The notes beneath the pieces were generated by a model. The model was not told the DNA's origin. It ran no database searches and saw nothing but the letters and a program-made list of their open reading frames with translations. From Wenzhouxiangellaceae bacterium (GTDB taxonomy: Bacteria > Pseudomonadota > Gammaproteobacteria > Xanthomonadales > Wenzhouxiangellaceae): a stretch of DNA of 50,524 nt. Each line of letters opens with the position of its first letter. Within the stretch, counting starts at the first letter, position 1. The DNA lies in NCBI GenBank assembly GCA_018334995.1, contig JAGXKW010000020.1:1-50524 (forward strand). Direction: 5' to 3'. Made by a program: the position numbers and the translations under genes. This document shows positions 45,979 to 50,524 of this stretch, piece by piece.

Positions 45979-46239
45979 TTCGTCGGGGACGCCGCCCCGA
46001 CCTACGGCGTCGTCGCGGCATCGGAATCGGACGTAGGTCGGCGCGGCGTCGCCGACGGGATTCGAAATCCGGGGCGGGAACGCCGGTTCTTTACAACCGG
46101 CCCAGGCTCATCTTCACTTCGGGGTAGATTCGAAATCCGGGGCCGGGAACGCCGATTCGTCGGGGACGGCGCCCCGACCTACGGCGTCGTCGCGGCATCG
46201 GAATCGGGCGTAGGTCGGCGCGGCGTCGCCGACGGGATT
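45979..46239. repeat. Two 84-bp direct repeats of a REP-like palindromic unit
   Basis: The units 45979-46062 and 46156-46239 differ at only two positions by eye. Each has a left arm GTCGGGGACGCCGCCCCGAC (second copy with one change), followed by CTACG, and an inverted right arm CGTAGGTCGGCGCGGCGTCG. Between the units, GATTCGAAATCCGGGG followed by CGGGAACGCC is also repeated. No gene fits the 283 bp between speE and bfd. The unit is related to the inverted repeat at 49407-49479. Confidence 0.85.
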
Positions 46240-46242
46240 TGC

Positions 46243-46452
46243 TCAGGCCGGCTGGGGCAATTCGACCACGGGCAGCGACACGCGAGCGGCGTGTCGGGTG
46301 ATCAGCAGAATCGCTTCGGCTTCATCGGCGCACTGACCACAGCAGTCGGAGCAGCCGGTCCGCATGCGCAGTTCTTCCAGCGAATCCACGCCACGACGCG
46401 CGTGTTCGCGGATTTCGCGATCGGTAACTGCATTGCATACGCAAACGAACAT
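46243..46452 (-). CDS. bfd: Bacterioferritin-associated ferredoxin
   Basis: A 69-residue [2Fe-2S] protein that reduces bacterioferritin to release iron. Cysteines 4 and 6 (FVCVC) and 38 and 41 (CCGQC) are the cluster ligands in the Bfd arrangement. Length normal. A consensus promoter puts the transcript start almost at the ATG, with no room for a ribosome site, so the message may be leaderless. A Fur-like box covers the -35. No bacterioferritin gene is nearby. Confidence 0.92.
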   Translation of the reverse strand: MFVCVCNAVTDREIREHARRGVDSLEELRMRTGCSDCCGQCADEAEAILLITRHAARVSLPVVELPQPA

Positions 46453-46458
46453 GGAAAA

Positions 46459-46487
46459 ACAATAATACGAATGCGAACGATTGTCAA
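46459..46487 (-). promoter_or_regulatory. Sigma-70-type promoter of bfd with overlapping Fur-like box
   Basis: On the minus strand TTGACA (46487-46482) and TATTGT (46464-46459) are separated by 17 bp. The predicted start is at or one base before the bfd ATG. TGCGAACGATTGTCA at 46472-46486 matches the 7-1-7 Fur consensus at 11 of 15 positions and overlaps the -35. Confidence 0.7.
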
Positions 46488-46628
46488 TGTCTAATTGAAC
46501 GCGATTTCACCAGCGTCTTTTCAGGCATCGGCGTTACGCCCTGAGCTGCTCCCGAATCCGAATGCGCTTTTGACCGGAAGCCGGAAACGAGCAACAAAAG
46601 ATTCGGCCAAAAAATCAACCCAGCCTGC

Positions 46629-46656
46629 TTGAATACGAATGCTTCTCATGTATACT
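46629..46656 (+). promoter_or_regulatory. Promoter of the TonB receptor gene with Fur-like box
   Basis: TTGAAT (46629-46634), a 16-bp spacer and TATACT (46651-46656). TACGAATGCTTCTCA at 46634-46648 inside the spacer matches the Fur 7-1-7 consensus at 10 of 15 positions, placing a possible repressor site directly between -35 and -10. Confidence 0.6.
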
Positions 46657-46712
46657 ACGACTCCAATTCGCTTATAAGCCCACATGTGCTCATAAAAAAA
46701 TCAGGAGTTTTC

Positions 46713-49079
46713 GTGAATCACCATCCATGCCCCATTTCAAATCCTCCCCGTTCGGCGCTCCGCATTCTCCTCGACGGGCTGGTTGCAGGCGTCGCATTTT
46801 TCACCGCCGCTACCGTACTCGCCGACGATTCGGGCGACCGCGCAACCGGGAGCGAAGCCACGCCTGCAGTGGCCGAATCCGAGCAGTCCGGCGAAATGCC
46901 TGTGGCACTCGCGCCGGTCGCCATTCTCGGCTCCGCCGAGGCTGCGCTGCAGGTGCCGGGCGGCGCCACGTTCATTTCCGAACAGGATCTGGAGAAGTTC
47001 GAATTCACCGATATCCAGCGCATTCTGCGCCAGGTACCGGGCGTCTCGATCCAGCTCGAGGACGGCTACGGCCTCAGGCCCAACATTTCTATCCGCGGCA
47101 CGCCGTCCGACCGCTCCGCGCGCATCACGCTGCTCGAAGACGGCGTGCTCATCGCGCCTGCACCCTATGCCGCGCCGGCCGCCTATTATTTCCCGACCGC
47201 CGGCCGGATGCAGGGCATCGAAGTACTCAAGGGGCCGGCAGCTGTGCTCGAGGGGCCCTACACCACCGGCGGCGCGATCAACATGCTCTCGACCCGGATT
47301 CCCGATGTCGCGCGCGGCCAGGCCACGTTCGAGGCCGGCAGCCACGGCCATCTCCGCGGACATGTCTGGTACGGCGACAGCAGTGAACGATTCGGCTTCA
47401 TGATCGAAGGCCACGAGTGGCGCTCGGACGGCTTTCAGAACATCGATCGCTCGAATCGAGACACCGGCCTGAACAAGGGCGACTACACGGCCAAGTTCCG
47501 GGTCAACACGCCTTCGAACCGCGAGAACTACCACGCGCTCGAGCTCAAGGTGCAGTACGTCGACGAAACCTCCAACCAGACCTATTTCGGCCTGACCGAC
47601 GCCGATTTCGCGCAAAGCCCGAACCGGCGCTACGGGCTCAGCGAGCTCGACCAGATGAACACCGAGCACGAACAGGTGATGATCAGCTACACCGGGCGTA
47701 TAGGCGATTCCCTGCAGCTACGGGCCAGCGCTTATAACAACGACTACGAGCGCGCCTGGTTCAAGACCGAAGGTATCGATTTCGACGGCACGGAAAACGC
47801 ACAGGAGCTGTCTCGCACGAGCTGGTTCAACGTGATTCAGGCGGTCAACCGCGGCGAATCGCTGGGCGGCTTCACCGCTGCCGAGCTTCAAGGCATTCTC
47901 GACGGTACCCTCGATACACCGGAAGGCGCCATCGAAATCCGCAACAATGCGCGCGAATACTATTCCCGCGGCGTGCAGGGCGAGGCCACCGTGCTGTTCG
48001 ACACCGGCCCGCTCTCGCACCAGCTTCGCGTTGGACTGCGCTATCACGAAGACGAAGAGGACCGCAATCAACGCAAGAGCACCTATACCCAGGTCAACGG
48101 CAGCCTGGTGCTGGACGACTTCGGCCTGCTGGGCAATGCCGGCAACCGGGTCGAGCAGGCCGAAGCACTGGCCGCGTGGATTTACGACACCATTGAAATC
48201 GGCCGGTTGACGCTGAGCCCGGGCGTTCGTATCGAGGACGTTGACCTCAACCGCACCCGCTACGAGAGCCGTATCTCGCGAACCGATGATCCGTCGAGTC
48301 GTGCAGCGGACAATCTCCGCAGCACGCGCAGCGACAATATCACTGCGGTCTTGCCCGGCGTCGGCGTACGCTACGCCGTCAACGACGAGTTCAACCTGAT
48401 CTTCGGCGTGCACAAGGGCTTTTCGGCGCCGTCGTCGGATCCCGACACCGATGAAGAAGAGTCGACGAACTGGGAAGCCGGCTTTCGCTACAACGGCGAC
48501 CTGGCGTCGATTGAAATGATCGGTTTCCTCAACGACTTCGAAAACCTGGTCGGTGTCTGCACCGCGTCCAGCGGCGCCAACTGCGACGTCGGTGAAGTAT
48601 TCCGCGGTGACGCGGCGCGCGCCCAGGGCCTGGAAACCCGCTTCTCGACCGACTGGTCGACCAGTTCCAGCTTCGGGCTTCCGCTGGAAGCCACCTGGAC
48701 CTGGACCGATGCCGAGTTCCGCAGCGACCTGGCCGACAGCAACTTCTTCGGCGACGTCGAGAAGGGCGACCCGATCCCCTACATCCCGGATCACCAGTTC
48801 TACATCCAGCAGGGCGTGGTCTGGCAACGCTGGGCCGGCTACCTCAGCGTGAACTACATCGACGAAGTCTGCGCATTCGCCTCGTGCGGGCCGTTCGAGC
48901 AAACCGATTCGCTGACCACCGTCGACGCATCGGTGCAATACGACCTGACGCCGCGAATCCAGATCTTCGGTCTGGCCAAAAACCTCAACAACGAAGACGG
49001 CATCGCCGGCCGCCAGCCGCGCGGCGCCCGTCCCAACCTGGACCGCACATTCATCGGCGGTCTGCGGATTCAGCTTTAG
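46713..49079 (+). CDS. TonB-dependent outer membrane receptor, FecA-like
   Basis: Outer-membrane active transporter of 788 residues for an iron complex. GTG at 46713 has AGGAG seven bases upstream, which decides the start over an in-frame ATG at 46629 that lies in the promoter. A signal peptide (hydrophobic core LLDGLVAGVAFFTAATVLA) is followed by the plug domain: LQVPGGATFISEQDLEKFEF, LRQVPGVSIQLEDG, RPNISIRGTPSDRSARITLL and GIEVLKGPAAVLEGPYTTGG. The beta-barrel ends QPRGARPNLDRTFIGGLRIQ-L with the C-terminal hydrophobic residue expected. No FecI/FecR genes are adjacent. The Fur-like box suggests a siderophore or citrate ligand, which is inferred. Confidence 0.93.
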   Translation: MNHHPCPISNPPRSALRILLDGLVAGVAFFTAATVLADDSGDRATGSEATPAVAESEQSGEMPVALAPVAILGSAEAALQVPGGATFISEQDLEKFEFTDIQRILRQVPGVSIQLEDGYGLRPNISIRGTPSDRSARITLLEDGVLIAPAPYAAPAAYYFPTAGRMQGIEVLKGPAAVLEGPYTTGGAINMLSTRIPDVARGQATFEAGSHGHLRGHVWYGDSSERFGFMIEGHEWRSDGFQNIDRSNRDTGLNKGDYTAKFRVNTPSNRENYHALELKVQYVDETSNQTYFGLTDADFAQSPNRRYGLSELDQMNTEHEQVMISYTGRIGDSLQLRASAYNNDYERAWFKTEGIDFDGTENAQELSRTSWFNVIQAVNRGESLGGFTAAELQGILDGTLDTPEGAIEIRNNAREYYSRGVQGEATVLFDTGPLSHQLRVGLRYHEDEEDRNQRKSTYTQVNGSLVLDDFGLLGNAGNRVEQAEALAAWIYDTIEIGRLTLSPGVRIEDVDLNRTRYESRISRTDDPSSRAADNLRSTRSDNITAVLPGVGVRYAVNDEFNLIFGVHKGFSAPSSDPDTDEEESTNWEAGFRYNGDLASIEMIGFLNDFENLVGVCTASSGANCDVGEVFRGDAARAQGLETRFSTDWSTSSSFGLPLEATWTWTDAEFRSDLADSNFFGDVEKGDPIPYIPDHQFYIQQGVVWQRWAGYLSVNYIDEVCAFASCGPFEQTDSLTTVDASVQYDLTPRIQIFGLAKNLNNEDGIAGRQPRGARPNLDRTFIGGLRIQL

Positions 49080-49084
49080 GGGGA

Positions 49085-49251
49085 CCTCTGAATAACTCTG
49101 CACGGGCGCGTTCCGCCTGAAAAGCCGAATCTCGCACGTCGCGACCCTCGGCCGTAGCTATGGCTACTGTCACTCGGATTGTCCTGACAAGCGCGCCACA
49201 CAATCTTCGGCTTTTCCGACTGAAACGCGCTCCGCGCAGAGTTGTTCAGAC
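49085..49251. repeat. Fold-back element A (about 167 bp)
   Basis: A left arm (CCTCTGAATAACTCTGCACG, GGCGCG, ..., AAAAGCCGAA) pairs with a right arm ending at 49250 (TTCGGCTTTTCCGACTGAAA, CGCG, ..., CAGAGTTGTTCAGA) over about 45 bp with mismatches. The centre carries a second hairpin around GTAGCTATGGCTAC. No open frame is convincing. Element B at 50287 is a relative. Confidence 0.8.
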
Positions 49252-49273
49252 GCCCCCTTGCTTTCCCGCGCCC

Positions 49274-49318
49274 GGCGCGGGTGAGGGCCTCCCCGGCTCC
49301 GCCCGCGCCTTTTTTTTT
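49274..49318 (+). terminator. Possible terminator after the TonB receptor
   Basis: GGCGCGGG (49274-49281) pairs with CCCGCGCC (49302-49309), followed by nine T. The loop is long (20 bases). Confidence 0.55.
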
Positions 49319-49331
49319 GCTCTCCAATTTT

Positions 49332-49359
49332 CAGCCGGCCACGCGCCGGCTGTTTTTTT
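49332..49359 (+). terminator. Rho-independent terminator
   Basis: CAGCCGGC, loop CACGC, GCCGGCTG, followed by seven T. A compact and strong hairpin, likely the final stop for transcripts from the TonB receptor gene. Confidence 0.85.
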
Positions 49360-49406
49360 CTGGCTGTGGCAAGCCCAACGGGCTTGGCAGCTTATCGAGC
49401 TTTTCC

Positions 49407-49479
49407 GTCGGGGATGCCACCCCGACCTACGGCATGTACCGCCTTGTGTGTTTCCGCAGGTCGGGGTGGCATCCCCGAC
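49407..49479. repeat. Perfect 22-bp inverted repeat, REP-like
   Basis: GTCGGGGATGCCACCCCGAC, then CT, at 49407-49428 is exactly mirrored at 49458-49479, with 29 bp between. Each arm is itself a palindrome (GTCGGGG ... CCCCGAC). It belongs with the units at 45979 and 46156. Confidence 0.85.
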
Positions 49480-49531
49480 GCATAACCCGATTATTCCTCG
49501 CTCGTCTCCAGCAACCTCTATAGGGGTTTTA

Positions 49532-49589
49532 GGGTCAGATCTTGTTTGCTGCATTTACTCGTCCGTGTGCAAGAAACGACACCTGTCCC
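49532..49589. repeat. Short element with imperfect ends, possibly RAYT-associated
   Basis: GGGTCAGATCTTGTTT (49532-49547) partly mirrors AAACGACACCTGTCCC (49574-49589). Such GGGTCAGA/CCTGTCCC phrases are, from memory, common beside REP-associated tyrosine transposase genes; none is present here. Confidence 0.4.
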
Positions 49590-49653
49590 TTTTTGGGATT
49601 ACGTTGCATCGTGTCCGCTTATCTATATGTTTTTATTGATAATAAACGCTTTA

Positions 49654-49673
49654 TACTGTATGCTTATACAGTC
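49654..49673. promoter_or_regulatory. LexA (SOS) box upstream of the DUF222 gene
   Basis: TACTGTATGCTTATACAGTC contains CTGT-N8-ACAG exactly (49656-49671) and closely matches the enterobacterial LexA consensus. It overlaps candidate promoter elements (TTGATA at 49636-49641 with TATGCT at 49659-49664; alternatively TATACT at 49652-49657) and lies 20 bp before the ATG. Confidence 0.75.
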
Positions 49674-49691
49674 TATAAGCGGAGTCTGTCC

Positions 49692-50468
49692 ATGCCTCAT
49701 GGTGCCATCGATGTGCCAGCACAATCGCCCCGGACCTTGCACCAAATCGAATCCGAAATCACCGAGCTGGCCGCGCATATCCACGCGGCCACGTACCGGC
49801 TGCTGGAACTCGTTCGCGAGTTCGACGAGCGCGAAGGATGGGGCGGGCCGGGCCTGAAATCGTGCGCTCACTGGCTCAACTGGAAATGCGGCATCGGACT
49901 TGGCGCCGCGCGCGAAAAAGTGCGGGTCGCCCACGCATTGAAGAATCTGCCGGAAATCAGCGATGCGTTCCGGCGCGGCATGGTCAGCTTTTCCAAGGTC
50001 CGCGCAATGACCCGCGTCGCGATGCCGGAAAACGAGGAATACCTGCTGATGATCGCCCGGCACGGCACGGCGTCGCACGTCGAGCATCTGGTCCGGCAAT
50101 TTCGCAAGGTCAAGCGCATCGAAGCGCTCGAGCACGAAAACCGGCGCCACATGCTCCGCGAGCTGAACTGGCATATCGATGACGACGGCAGCTACGTAAT
50201 ACGTGCTCGCCTGACTCCGGAGCAGGGCGAGCGCGTAGTGAAAGCACTCGAAGCCGCCTGCGATGAGAATGATTCCGAGGTGGGAGCCTCTGAGCAACTC
50301 TGCGCGGGCGCGACGGTGCCTTTGCGGGATGCTCTGGTGTGTTTTGGTGAGCGCGGTTTGGTTGTTCCAAATAAGCGAGCTAAAACACAGCAGAGGGCCC
50401 GCAAAGGCCCGTCCCGAAGGGTTTCGCCGGAAAAGCCGCATCTCGCGCGTTGCGACCCTCGGCCGTAG
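49692..50468 (+). pseudogene. DUF222 (13E12-type HNH endonuclease) gene, truncated by a repeat element
   Basis: ATG at 49692 with GGAG seven bases upstream opens a 258-residue frame. About the first 195 residues (LHQIESEITELAAHIHAATY, WGGPGLKSCAHWLNWKCGIG, AAREKVRVAHALKNLPEISD, FRRGMVSFSKVRAMTRVAMP) are the DUF222 N-terminal domain of 13E12-like proteins, which normally have an HNH nuclease domain about 100-150 residues further on. Here, from about residue 198 (ASEQLCAGATVPLRD), the frame reads through element B and stops at 50468 with no HNH motif. The gene therefore appears interrupted; the missing nuclease part may lie beyond the window. A LexA box covers its promoter. Confidence 0.75.
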
Positions 50469-50524
50469 CTATGGCTACTGTCACTCGGCTCGCTCCACAC
50501 GATCTGCGGCTTTTCCGACTGAAA
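50287..50524. repeat. Fold-back element B, cut by the window end, with nested insertion
   Basis: The left end CCTCTGAGCAACTCTGCGCG plus GGCGCG matches element A. The core from GGAAAAGCCGCATCTCGCGC through GACCCTCGGCCGTAGCTATG and GCTACTGTCACTCGG is nearly identical to A, and GGCTTTTCCGACTGAAA closes the visible part. Inside the left arm about 110 bp are inserted (about 50312-50420) that have their own inverted repeat. It lies within the DUF222 coding region. Confidence 0.8.

Noticed and set aside
45979-46239. Possible CRISPR array
   Set aside because: Only two long palindromic units with a related spacer; unit length, number and spacer similarity do not fit a CRISPR array.

Overview
The window is GC-rich (roughly two thirds G+C by eye), densely coded chromosomal DNA from a free-living gammaproteobacterium. 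Several features fit the Xanthomonadales/Chromatiales border, for instance Wenzhouxiangella-like bacteria: a dihydrolipoyl dehydrogenase with its own lipoyl domain next to aceEF, a DUF2333 protein, a biosynthetic arginine decarboxylase with spermidine synthase, a secreted PKD-containing subtilase, a fused 2-oxoacid dehydrogenase E1, and many small palindromic intergenic repeats. Very acidic linkers in the pyruvate dehydrogenase subunits would suit a salt-tolerant organism. The taxonomic placement is inference only. No rRNA, tRNA, CRISPR array, prophage or complete insertion sequence was seen.

Layout: 1-2.7 kb, end of an RND-type efflux operon (adaptor lipoprotein, TolC-like protein) and a crotonase; 2.8-4.9 kb, DUF2333, a tiny DUF3149 protein and a ZIP metal transporter; 4.9-8.7 kb, YaeQ, EcsC, GtrA and a TolB/TPR membrane protein; 8.8-15.2 kb, pyruvate dehydrogenase operon aceE-aceF-lpd; 15.3-18.3 kb, an SDR and an M13 peptidase lipoprotein; 18.5-23.0 kb, a nucleotide-sugar island (glgC, sucrose-phosphate-synthase-like GT4, uridine-kinase-like P-loop kinase, HIT-type nucleotidyltransferase/phosphorylase); 23.4-26.8 kb, secreted subtilase and an alpha/beta hydrolase; 27.2-31.9 kb, nitrogen regulation ntrB-ntrC and glnK-amtB; 32-36.1 kb, a small membrane protein, a UPF0014-type ABC transporter and fused E1 alpha/beta; 36.3-40.7 kb, hrpB, phaB-like reductase and a 3-hydroxyisobutyrate-dehydrogenase-like enzyme; 40.8-46.5 kb, feoA-feoB, speA, speE, bfd; 46.7-49.1 kb, a TonB-dependent receptor; 49.1-50.5 kb, a repeat-rich accessory patch with a DUF222 (HNH/13E12-type) gene.

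The best-supported regulatory circuit is nitrogen control. glnK-amtB carries a consensus sigma-54 promoter (28843-28858) with two NtrC-type palindromes whose centres are 32 bp apart, about 100 and 132 bp upstream of the predicted start. The ntrBC genes lie immediately upstream. A second theme is iron: feoAB, bfd and the TonB receptor each have a Fur-box-like sequence at their promoters.

The most unusual stretches are the accessory DNA at 49.1-50.5 kb and the nucleotide-sugar island. In the first, a DUF222 gene has a near-consensus LexA box and lies between two related fold-back elements; the second element interrupts the gene and itself contains a nested fold-back insertion. The second looks like an uncharacterised glycoside or osmolyte pathway. 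Other fold-back, REP-like and direct repeats are scattered at 10.6, 25.7, 27.0, 32.4, 43.1, 46.0 and 49.4 kb.
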